A stretch of 5,639 bases of DNA, taken from Methylophilus sp. (GTDB taxonomy: Bacteria; Pseudomonadota; Gammaproteobacteria; Burkholderiales; Methylophilaceae). The notes beneath the pieces were generated by a model. It saw only the letters and a program-made list of their open reading frames with translations. It ran no database searches and had not been told where the DNA came from. The stretch is taken from the NCBI GenBank assembly GCA_027489475.1, contig JAIXZQ010000294.1:1-5639 (forward strand), in the 5' to 3' direction. This document shows, one piece after another, positions 1 through 5,639 of the stretch (positions are counted from its first letter, which is position 1; the number at the start of each line of letters is the position of its first letter). The position numbers and the translations under genes were made by a program.

Positions 1-22
1 GGCCAGAGGTGGCATCGATTTT

Positions 23-46
23 TTAATACTTTATCTGCACCCGCTA
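23..46 (-). other. In-frame continuation after the amber stop of the DUF4139 gene
   Basis: Beyond the TAG at 46-44 the same frame reads R-V-Q-I-K-Y and then TAA at 25-23. Joined to the upstream ILK, and with a Tyr in place of the stop (TAG is one base from TAT or TAC), this gives ILK-Y-RVQIKY. That closely resembles the closing strand (TYRVRV plus an aromatic residue) that I recall for DUF4139 proteins. The full-length ancestral frame therefore probably ran to 23. Whether this is a real nonsense mutation, a base error or readthrough cannot be decided here. Confidence 0.55.
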
Positions 47-1462
47 TTTGAGGATGGCATCGCCTTCAGCGGGCACATTCACCACCCAAGTGGCTTGATG
101 GGCGTTGGTTTTTTGGTGCGGCTGGCTTTCGCTGATGATTTTCCAACTGCCATTCATTGGCTCTTGCACAGTGACGCTCACCGCCTCTTTTTTTGCGTTG
201 TGCAAGGTGAGGTGATAGGCGCTTTCATATACCGGCGGTTGATTGGCTTTGCTCAGATTTTTAAAATCCGTTTGCACCCGGCGGGCCGTGACATCAAAGG
301 CATATCCTAGGGTGAGGCGTATATGTTCATTGTTAGGCGTATGGTCTATCTGATCTTCGCCTACAAATTGGGCACTGCCGTCTTGGTCTTTTTTATACAC
401 ACGTATCACCCCTTTGGGCAAAGGTACGCCGAGTTTGCTGGCTTGTTTGTTATCAAACTCGACAAAGACCTGCACTTTCTGGCGGCTATCGGCCTCTGGC
501 ATCGCGCTTTGATAATAATCGTCTGCGCCGCTGAGCAGTAATGATTTGCGGGCAGGAATCTGCTGGGCTGAGAGCAGCGCCACTTGTTTGGTTTGATTTT
601 CTGCCAAGCTGGTTAGGCGGGGCAGGGTATAAAGATGATAGTCCATCAAGCCTTGTTCGCTGGGCATAGGCATGTCGGCCGCCATGGCCTCGGCGCGCAT
701 CATCATGGTCTTGGTATGCACCGGTTCGCGTACGCGGTTCACATCGCCTGCCACCAATTGCACTTTGGCGTTGGGATAAGCGCTGCCACTGGTATTGGTT
801 AAGGTGACCCAACCAGAGAGATCAATCGCATCTTCTTTGCTATTGAGTTCTGCCACATAATCCGCTTTCCATTGCAAACCAGTGGTTAAGTAGCTTAATT
901 CGAGCTGGGATTGGGCAGGGCCTTTGTAGTCAATTTGAGTGGTCAAGGTAGGGCGGTCTTTTAATTCGCCGGGCACCGAGGGGTAAATGATACGCCCGGG
1001 GAGTCCCGTTTCAATGCGGTTGCCCAGTTTAAGCACTACACCATTGTGTGCCGAGAGCACGGTTGCGGGTTCTTCGCTTTCTTGTCCCGTCGCGGGATTG
1101 GTTTTCACCACGGTGACGGTTTGGCCGACATATTTTTCTAACAGTTTTTGTGGCGTAAGCAGGTCAAAATCAAAGTTTTGTTCTAGCACTTGCAACAGCG
1201 TGTTAGGCAAAAGACTGCGTAACAAGGCGGTTTCGGGTTTGATTTGTGCGCTCACATCTCTGAATGACACAGTGCTGTGGCCGCTGCTGAGTTTGACCGA
1301 CCGACTGTCTTTAACCAAGGCTAAGTTATCGTGATAGATGGTGACGGCGACATGGGTTTGGTCTGACTGTGGGCTGAGGGTGGTGGAATCCTGTGCGTGT
1401 AGTGACAGGCTGGCAAACCCTAGGCTGATGAGAATGCTGAAGACTATCGGACGAAGATGCAT
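44..1462 (-). CDS. Exported DUF4139-family protein, probably missing its last few residues
   Basis: A 472-residue protein of unknown molecular function, most like the DUF4139 family (related to the C-terminal part of mucoidy inhibitor MuiA-like proteins). Residues 1-23 form a signal peptide: one Arg near the N-terminus, a hydrophobic stretch at 6-21, and a likely signal peptidase I site LHA|QD at 23/24, so it should act in the periplasm or at the outer membrane. The rest is beta-rich. Recognisable parts are the opening strand VAVTIYHDNLALVKD (38-52), the core LTTGLQWKADYVAELN (192-207) followed by the LSGWVTLTNTSG strand, and YHLYTLPR (275-282) with AENQTKQV (287-294). A Met-rich loop lies at 253-272. 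The long MuiA-type coiled coil is not evident. The ATG at 1462 has a good AGAAAGG Shine-Dalgarno. The frame ends at a TAG where the family usually continues for one more strand. Family assignment is fairly firm; function is unknown. Confidence 0.85.
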   Translation of the reverse strand: MHLRPIVFSILISLGFASLSLHAQDSTTLSPQSDQTHVAVTIYHDNLALVKDSRSVKLSSGHSTVSFRDVSAQIKPETALLRSLLPNTLLQVLEQNFDFDLLTPQKLLEKYVGQTVTVVKTNPATGQESEEPATVLSAHNGVVLKLGNRIETGLPGRIIYPSVPGELKDRPTLTTQIDYKGPAQSQLELSYLTTGLQWKADYVAELNSKEDAIDLSGWVTLTNTSGSAYPNAKVQLVAGDVNRVREPVHTKTMMMRAEAMAADMPMPSEQGLMDYHLYTLPRLTSLAENQTKQVALLSAQQIPARKSLLLSGADDYYQSAMPEADSRQKVQVFVEFDNKQASKLGVPLPKGVIRVYKKDQDGSAQFVGEDQIDHTPNNEHIRLTLGYAFDVTARRVQTDFKNLSKANQPPVYESAYHLTLHNAKKEAVSVTVQEPMNGSWKIISESQPHQKTNAHQATWVVNVPAEGDAILK

Positions 1463-1468
1463 GATTGA

Positions 1469-1475
1469 CCTTTCT
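1469..1475 (-). promoter_or_regulatory. Shine-Dalgarno of the DUF4139 gene
   Basis: The minus strand reads AGAAAGG, followed by six bases and the ATG at 1462. This is a good match to the anti-Shine-Dalgarno and supports that ATG as the start, in agreement with the signal peptide beginning there. Confidence 0.6.
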
Positions 1476-1529
1476 GAGGTGAACGCAGAAGCGCTGCAAG
1501 TGGCCTTAACGCATCACCGCATGCAAAAG

Positions 1530-1558
1530 ATAACACGCATGTTGTGCATGGGCGTCAA
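1530..1558 (-). promoter_or_regulatory. Candidate sigma-70 promoter for the DUF4139 gene
   Basis: On the minus strand TTGACG (1558-1553, five of six consensus bases) is followed by a 17-base spacer and TGTTAT (1535-1530, four of six). Transcription would start near 1523 and leave a leader of about 60 bases before the ATG at 1462. The site lies wholly in the 114-base gap after yceF, where no terminator is seen, so the gene may be read both from here and by readthrough. Judged by eye only. Confidence 0.4.
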
Positions 1559-1576
1559 CACAGCGGCTAGCGTGGG

Positions 1577-2176
1577 TTATGACCTTGCCAGCGATAATAC
1601 ATCACAGCCCGCCTGCTGCAATAGCGCGACCAGCGCGATCAAAGGCAGGCCGACTAGGGCATTCGGGTCATCGCCACGCATGTATTCTAGCAATGCAATC
1701 CCCATGCCTTCCGACTTGGCACTGCCTGCACAGTCATAGGGTTGTTCCAGACGGAGATAGCTGTCTATTTGCTGGGCATTGAGTGTTTTAAATTTAACTT
1801 CAGTGGGCACAATTAACGATTGCATCTGCTGCGTACCACTGTCATACAAACAGAGTGCGCTATGAAAAATTACCAGTTTGCCACTCAATGCCGTGAGTTG
1901 TTCTACAGCGCGGGCGTGGTCACCGGGTTTGCCTATATGCCTACCGTCTAGCGTGGCAACCTGATCACAGCCAATAATCCAAGCATCTGGGGTTGTTTCG
2001 GCCACTTTGCGCGCCTTGCTCTCTGCCAGTCTGAGCGCAGTCTGCGGCGGGGTCTCGCCATCGAGGGGTGTTTCATCGATGTCTGGCGAGACGCAGCTAA
2101 ACGGCAAGTAAAGTTTTTCTAGAATCGCCCGCCGATAGGGCGAGGAGGAGGCGAGGATGAGCGGTTTTTGCATCAT
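1577..2176 (-). CDS. yceF: Maf-family nucleotide pyrophosphatase, YceF type (7-methyl-GTP pyrophosphatase)
   Basis: A 199-residue protein, normal length for the family. Maf/YceF enzymes hydrolyse non-canonical nucleoside triphosphates to the monophosphate and pyrophosphate in the cytoplasm; the YceF branch prefers 7-methyl-GTP. Visible motifs are the nucleotide-binding LILASSSPYRR (6-16), DIDETP (32-37), the catalytic-Asp motif GCDQVATLDG (69-78), GKP with its Lys (82-84), CAGSAKSEG (149-157) and DPNALVGLPL (170-179). The DQV..LDG...GKP pattern and the GMGIALLEYMRGDDPN stretch match E. coli YceF rather than the dTTP/UTP-type YhdE. Two adjacent ATGs (2176 and 2173) could start it. No clear Shine-Dalgarno precedes either. 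The gene lies 71 bases after pycB, just past that operon's terminator, so it needs its own promoter or readthrough. Family is very secure; substrate preference is inferred from subfamily resemblance. Confidence 0.93.
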   Translation of the reverse strand: MMQKPLILASSSPYRRAILEKLYLPFSCVSPDIDETPLDGETPPQTALRLAESKARKVAETTPDAWIIGCDQVATLDGRHIGKPGDHARAVEQLTALSGKLVIFHSALCLYDSGTQQMQSLIVPTEVKFKTLNAQQIDSYLRLEQPYDCAGSAKSEGMGIALLEYMRGDDPNALVGLPLIALVALLQQAGCDVLSLARS

Positions 2177-2207
2177 GATCTGTGGTTGTTTACCATCGGG
2201 CTGGCTT

Positions 2208-2243
2208 AAAACAAAAATCCCTGAATCGCTTCAGGGATTTTTT
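2208..2243 (-). terminator. Rho-independent terminator of pycAB
   Basis: Bases 2213-2225 pair perfectly with 2230-2242 (13 pairs, TCGC loop on the plus strand, core TCCCTGAA/TTCAGGGA). On the minus strand the stem is followed by a T-rich run, ATTTTTGTTTTAA. It begins about five bases after the pycB stop codon (2250-2248), as expected for the end of this operon. The plus strand also has a six-T run after the stem, so the element could work in both directions, although no plus-strand gene is visible. Confidence 0.88.
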
Positions 2244-2247
2244 ACGC

Positions 2248-4095
2248 TTAGTCGGGTTGAATTTCAATCAGCGTTTCGTCTGGCGTGACGCTGTCGCCCT
2301 TGGCGACATGAATCGCCACCACGGTGCCTGCCTTGCTGGCTTGGATTTCATTTTCCATCTTCATGGCTTCAATCACGAGCACGCCGTCCCCTGCCTGCAC
2401 CTTATCGCCCACATTCACTTTTACCGTGACGATGGTCCCCGGCATGGCGGTGGTGACGCAGCCTGCATGGCTTGGGCGTGGCCTGCCGCTAGAGGCCGTA
2501 GCCACGGCTTTTTTCTTACCGCCGCTAGAGCTGCCGCCGCTGACTTCCATCTCGTTTAAGGTTTCTACAAACACTTCTTCTGAGATGCCATCGAGTTTAA
2601 CGTAGAACGGTCTGCGCTCTTCACCGGCATGGCCGCTGCCGGTGAGTTGAATATGATAGGTTTCACCGTGCAAGGTGATGTTAAATTCCGTCGGAGCATA
2701 ACGCGCGCCAGCAGTTTGCTGGCTGACGGCTTCTTTGCTTAATAACGGCTCTGGCTGCAATGAGCCTGCGTTGCGTTCTTGCAAGAAGGTTTGGCCAATA
2801 TCGGGGAACATGGCATAGGTCAACACGTCCTGCTCATTGTTGGCAAAACGTTCAGCTTCAGATTGCAGTCTGGCCATTTCTGGGGGCAGTAAATCGGCCG
2901 GTCTACAGGTAATGACTTCTGCCTCGCCCACGGCCTGCTTGCGCACCTCTGCATTCACAGCGGCTGGCGCTTTGCCATATTGGCCCAATAAGTAGTTTTT
3001 GACTTCATTGGTAATGGATTTATAGCGGGCGCCTGTTAACACATTCAGTACCGCTTGCGTACCGACAATCTGTGAGGTTGGGGTGACCAGCGGAGGGTAG
3101 CCCAAGTCTTGACGCACGCGTGGAATCTCGGCCAATACTTCATCCATGCGGCTTAAAGCGCCTTGCTCTTTAAGCTGATTAGACAAATTGGAAATCATGC
3201 CACCAGGCACTTGGTTCACCAGTACGCGGGTATCCACACCGGTGAATTCGCTCTCAAATTGCCAGTATTTTTTACGCACTTCTTTAAAGTAGGCCGTGAT
3301 TTCTTGCAGCTTGCCCAAATCCAGCCCAGTGTCGTATTCAGTGCCTTTGAGCGCGGCAACCAAACTTTCGGTGGTTGGATGGCTAGCACCTTCAGAGAAG
3401 GAAGAGTTGCAGGTATCAATGATATCCACGCCATTTTCAACGCTTTTGAGTAGCACCATGCTGGCCAAGCCAGAAGTGGCATGGCTGTGCATATGCACGG
3501 GCACACTGACCGCTGCTTTGAGGCCTTTGGTCAGCTCTGCCGCCATGCTGGGGGTGAGCAGGCCAGCCATGTCTTTGACACCTATGCTGTCACAACCAAA
3601 GGCTTCGAGTTGTTTTGCCATGTTAACGAAGTAGGCGACGTCATGCACCGGACTGGTGGTAAAAGCCAGTGTGCCGATGGCGTGCTTCTTCGCTGCTTTG
3701 ACTGCCTCAATGGCCGTTTGCAGGTTGCGTATATCATTCATCGCATCAAAAATACGGAACACGTCTACGCCGGTGTCTGCCGCTTGTTTAACAAAGGCAT
3801 GCACCACGTCGTCTGAATAATGACGGTATCCAAGCAAATTTTGGCCACGCAACAACATGTTGATGGGCGTATTGGGCAATGCTTTACGCAGGCTGCGCAG
3901 GCGCTCCCAAGGATCTTCTTTTAAAAACCGTACACAGGCATCAAACGTTGCACCACCCCAGGCTTCGAGGGACCAAAAGCCAATATCATCCAATTTGCCG
4001 CAAATAGGCAGCATATCCTGGGTGCGCATGCGGGTCGCAATCAGCGATTGGTGGCCATCTCTTAAAACGAGTTCGGTGACGTGTATTTTGCTCAT
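2248..4095 (-). CDS. pycB: Pyruvate carboxylase subunit B (carboxyltransferase plus biotin carrier domain)
   Basis: A 615-residue cytoplasmic protein that transfers CO2 from carboxybiotin to pyruvate, forming oxaloacetate. The HMGL-like TIM-barrel (about 3-265) has RDGHQS (12-17, metal-ligand Asp13), the substrate-loop LLRGQNLLGYRHY (81-93), the Lys expected to be carbamylated in GVKDMAG (Lys174) and the metal ligands in HSH (His203, His205). A PYC/OADA conserved domain follows (about 285-480, with PGGMISNL and VTPTSQIVGTQA), then a Gly/Ser/Lys/Ala-rich linker (about 519-537) and a biotinyl domain with EAMKMENEI, biotin on Lys579. I chose the ATG at 4095, since homologues begin close to the HVTELVLRDGHQS motif; an in-frame TTG at 4125 would add ten residues but has no ribosome site. 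The sequence alone would also fit oxaloacetate decarboxylase alpha (OadA). The adjacent pycA and absence of oadB/oadG in view favour pyruvate carboxylase. Confidence 0.92.
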   Translation of the reverse strand: MSKIHVTELVLRDGHQSLIATRMRTQDMLPICGKLDDIGFWSLEAWGGATFDACVRFLKEDPWERLRSLRKALPNTPINMLLRGQNLLGYRHYSDDVVHAFVKQAADTGVDVFRIFDAMNDIRNLQTAIEAVKAAKKHAIGTLAFTTSPVHDVAYFVNMAKQLEAFGCDSIGVKDMAGLLTPSMAAELTKGLKAAVSVPVHMHSHATSGLASMVLLKSVENGVDIIDTCNSSFSEGASHPTTESLVAALKGTEYDTGLDLGKLQEITAYFKEVRKKYWQFESEFTGVDTRVLVNQVPGGMISNLSNQLKEQGALSRMDEVLAEIPRVRQDLGYPPLVTPTSQIVGTQAVLNVLTGARYKSITNEVKNYLLGQYGKAPAAVNAEVRKQAVGEAEVITCRPADLLPPEMARLQSEAERFANNEQDVLTYAMFPDIGQTFLQERNAGSLQPEPLLSKEAVSQQTAGARYAPTEFNITLHGETYHIQLTGSGHAGEERRPFYVKLDGISEEVFVETLNEMEVSGGSSSGGKKKAVATASSGRPRPSHAGCVTTAMPGTIVTVKVNVGDKVQAGDGVLVIEAMKMENEIQASKAGTVVAIHVAKGDSVTPDETLIEIQPD

Positions 4096-4114
4096 AGTCT
4101 TGTCGATCTTAATA

Positions 4115-4120
4115 ATTATA
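4115..4120 (-). promoter_or_regulatory. Candidate -10 box (TATAAT) ahead of pycB
   Basis: A perfect TATAAT lies in the 69-base gap between pycA and pycB. Transcription from it would begin near 4108, only about 13 bases before the pycB ATG. No good -35 sits at 16-18 bases; the nearest TTGATT (4139-4134) is only 13 bases away. The gap is AT-rich, so chance is possible. If real it would allow pycB to be made independently of pycA. Confidence 0.25.
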
Positions 4121-4164
4121 GGCAATGCGGGTTAATCAAATGCTAGGCATCCAGTCCTGCGCGG

Positions 4165-5583
4165 TTAAATACCTTCGTGTGCAGCGATCGCCGCGGCAAT
4201 CGCGGCGGCCATCAATTCTTTCGGCAGCCCAACATCGTATTCCGTGAGTTCAGGATGTTGTTCTACAAAGCTGGTATTAAAGTTTGCCGCCCGAAAATCT
4301 GGGTGTTGCATAATTTGTTGATAGTATGGAATTGTGGTTTTGACACCATAGACAATCATGTCATTCAGCGCGCGACGACCGCGTTCAATCACGCTTTCCC
4401 AATCCAGCGCCCACACCGTCAGCTTGGCGCACATCGAGTCATAGTAAGGCGGAATCACATAGCCACTATAAATCGCGGCATCCATACGCACCCCGGGGCC
4501 GCCCGGCGCATAGTAGCGGGTAATTTTGCCAAAGCTAGGCAAAAAGTCTTTTTTCGGGTCTTCGGCGTTGATGCGGTATTCCATGGCAAAGCCGCGAAAC
4601 GCGATTTCGTTTTGCTTGTATTGCAAAGGCAGCCCTGCGGCAACACGAATTTGCTCTTGCACGATATCCACACCGGTAATCGTTTCAGTCACCGTATGCT
4701 CGACCTGCAGGCGGGTATTCATTTCCATAAAGTAGAAGTTATTGTCAGAGTCGAGCAAAAACTCTACGGTGCCTGCATTTTCATAGCCAACGGCTTTTGC
4801 TGCTTTGACGCCCAAGCCGCCTATATATTCGCGTTGTGCTTGCGTTAACTGCGGGGAGGGGGCAATTTCAATCAGTTTTTGGTTGCGGCGTTGGATAGAA
4901 CAATCACGTTCAAACAAATGAATCACATTGCCATGCGCATCGGCTAATACCTGCACTTCAATATGGCGTGGATGTACCACGCATTTTTCCAAAAACACTT
5001 CTGGTTTACCAAAGGCTTTGCTGGCCTCTGAAATAACGCGGTCATAGTTGCTGAGCAGCTCTTTTTCGCTGTCGCAACGACGAATACCACGCCCCCCGCC
5101 GCCATTGGTCGCTTTGAGCATGACTGGGTAACCAATTTTATTCGCCAAGGCGAGTGCGGCTTCAACCGACTCTAGGTTGCCTTCACTGCCGGGGACGCAG
5201 GGGATGCCCGCGTTAATCATGGCATTACGGGCTTGAATTTTGTCACCCATTTGGCGGATGACATCTGCGTCAGGGCCGATAAATTTGATGCCGCGACGGG
5301 CACAGACTTCGGCCAGTTCTGGGTTTTCAGACAAAAAGCCATAGCCAGGATGCAGTGCGTCACAGCCTGCGGCAACCGCAATGTTGACGATGTTATGCGC
5401 GTTCAAATAGCCAGCAACGGGGTCCGCGCCAATGTTATAGGCTTCATCTGCTTTTTTGACATGCAAGGCGTGGCGGTCTGCATCCGAATAGATGGCGACA
5501 GACTTGATGCCCATTTCTGAACAGGCGCGTACAATGCGCACCGCAATTTCACCGCGATTCGCGATTAAAATTTTCTTAAACAC
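4165..5583 (-). CDS. pycA: Pyruvate carboxylase subunit A (biotin carboxylase)
   Basis: A 472-residue cytoplasmic ATP-grasp enzyme that carboxylates biotin on PycB using ATP and bicarbonate. The N-terminal domain opens with FKKILIANRGEIAVRIVRA and carries HPGYGFLSEN (78-87). The ATP-grasp domain has Lys115 (GDK), Lys157 with the loop GGGGRG (161-166), RHIEVQV (206-212), Glu274, and MEMNTRLQVEH (286-296) with Glu287, Arg291 and Glu295. The C-terminal domain has YRINAED with Arg337. These match the E. coli AccC active-site residues except that Asn234 stands where AccC has His236. It is about 23 residues longer than AccC, ending in an Ala-rich tail (about 459-468). Pairing with pycB rather than accB, and the QRRNQKLIEIAPSPQ stretch typical of PycA-type proteins, favour pyruvate carboxylase. 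The start is GTG, with AAGGG six bases upstream and homologous sequence beginning immediately. Confidence 0.92.
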   Translation of the reverse strand: MFKKILIANRGEIAVRIVRACSEMGIKSVAIYSDADRHALHVKKADEAYNIGADPVAGYLNAHNIVNIAVAAGCDALHPGYGFLSENPELAEVCARRGIKFIGPDADVIRQMGDKIQARNAMINAGIPCVPGSEGNLESVEAALALANKIGYPVMLKATNGGGGRGIRRCDSEKELLSNYDRVISEASKAFGKPEVFLEKCVVHPRHIEVQVLADAHGNVIHLFERDCSIQRRNQKLIEIAPSPQLTQAQREYIGGLGVKAAKAVGYENAGTVEFLLDSDNNFYFMEMNTRLQVEHTVTETITGVDIVQEQIRVAAGLPLQYKQNEIAFRGFAMEYRINAEDPKKDFLPSFGKITRYYAPGGPGVRMDAAIYSGYVIPPYYDSMCAKLTVWALDWESVIERGRRALNDMIVYGVKTTIPYYQQIMQHPDFRAANFNTSFVEQHPELTEYDVGLPKELMAAAIAAAIAAHEGI

Positions 5584-5587
5584 ACAT
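5576..5587 (-). other. Three-codon ATG mini-ORF overlapping the pycA start
   Basis: ATG TGT GTT TAA (Met-Cys-Val-stop) begins four bases before the pycA GTG and ends inside its third codon, in a different frame. It may be accidental. If ribosomes use it, they would terminate right on the pycA start and could restart there or be lost, which would lower pycA expression. Confidence 0.3.
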
Positions 5588-5589
5588 GA

Positions 5590-5594
5590 CCCTT
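5590..5594 (-). promoter_or_regulatory. Shine-Dalgarno of pycA
   Basis: AAGGG on the minus strand is followed by six bases and the GTG at 5583. The spacing suits the GTG well. The out-of-frame ATG at 5587 would be only two bases from it, which is too close for efficient initiation. This site is the main reason for accepting GTG as the start. Confidence 0.6.
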
Positions 5595-5619
5595 AAAGCA
5601 AGAAAAAAGGACAGAATCG

Positions 5620-5639
5620 TTCAGTCGTTTAAACCTGAA
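5620..5639. repeat. Short inverted repeat upstream of pycA, cut by the window edge
   Basis: TTCAG (5620-5624) and CTGAA (5635-5639) are inverted arms around a perfect eight-base palindrome GTTTAAAC (5627-5634). The two centres are not quite the same (5629.5 against 5630.5). It is 37-56 bases upstream of the pycA start, where an operator or promoter would lie. No convincing -35/-10 pair is visible in the 56 bases available, so its role is open. Confidence 0.25.

Noticed and set aside
1..15. Possible start of a next minus-strand gene (ATG at 15-13)
   Set aside because: Only five codons are visible before the window edge and no Shine-Dalgarno precedes it, so it cannot be supported.
1..28. Possible terminator after the DUF4139 gene (GCCA/TGGC arms with four-base loop)
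   Set aside because: The stem is only four pairs and the window ends before any T-run could be seen.
2180..2216. Promoter TTGTTT/TAAACA for yceF
   Set aside because: Only three of six bases match the -10 consensus and the -35 would lie in the terminator T-run; too weak to list.
2248..4095. Oxaloacetate decarboxylase alpha subunit of a sodium pump
   Set aside because: Domain order is shared with OadA, but the gene follows a biotin carboxylase subunit and no oadB or oadG is in view. Pyruvate carboxylase explains the pair better, though genes outside the window could change this.
4096..4125. TTG start at 4125 giving a 625-residue PycB
   Set aside because: The extra ten residues do not resemble the family start, no ribosome-binding site precedes the TTG, and the stretch overlaps a TATAAT. 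The ATG at 4095 fits better.
4177..4848. Plus-strand open frame of 223 codons opposite pycA
   Set aside because: It is wholly antisense to a strongly conserved gene. Its translation is rich in Arg, His and Cys with no recognisable family, as expected of a shadow frame.
4165..5583. AccC of acetyl-CoA carboxylase
   Set aside because: The catalytic core is shared, but there is no accB next to it, the neighbour is pycB with its own biotin domain, and the length and QRRNQK stretch fit PycA-type proteins.

Overview
The window carries four genes, all on the minus strand. In transcription order (right to left) they are pycA (biotin carboxylase subunit), pycB (carboxyltransferase/biotin-carrier subunit), a Maf-family nucleotide pyrophosphatase of the YceF type, and an exported DUF4139-family protein. 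The plus strand shows no convincing gene. Codon use, Gram-negative-style signals and close resemblance to proteobacterial YceF and PycA/PycB point to a Pseudomonadota bacterium of moderate GC. A beta- or gammaproteobacterium, possibly a methylotroph such as a member of Methylophilaceae, would fit, but that placement is recalled resemblance, not proof.

Right part (about 2208-5639): pycA and pycB are separated by 69 bases and end in one strong hairpin terminator just after the pycB stop. Together they encode a two-subunit pyruvate carboxylase. PycA uses ATP and bicarbonate to carboxylate biotin on PycB, and PycB passes the carboxyl group to pyruvate to give oxaloacetate. No oxaloacetate decarboxylase membrane subunit genes are visible, which favours the anaplerotic role over a sodium-pump decarboxylase. 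The pycA start is a GTG overlapped by a three-codon out-of-frame ATG mini-ORF. The pycA-pycB gap contains a perfect TATAAT very close to the pycB start.

Middle (1577-2176): yceF, a housekeeping-type pyrophosphatase for modified nucleotides, sits behind the pycAB terminator without an obvious Shine-Dalgarno.

Left part (1-1576): a secreted DUF4139 protein preceded by a good Shine-Dalgarno and a plausible sigma-70 promoter. Its frame stops at an amber codon. The same frame continues in a family-like way for six more residues to a second stop, so the gene looks as if it lost its last beta strand by a point mutation, or the base is a sequencing error or is read through.

No mobile elements, CRISPR arrays, tRNA or rRNA genes were seen. 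Overall the window is ordinary core metabolism with a few local oddities, and I did not find a clear new biological system.
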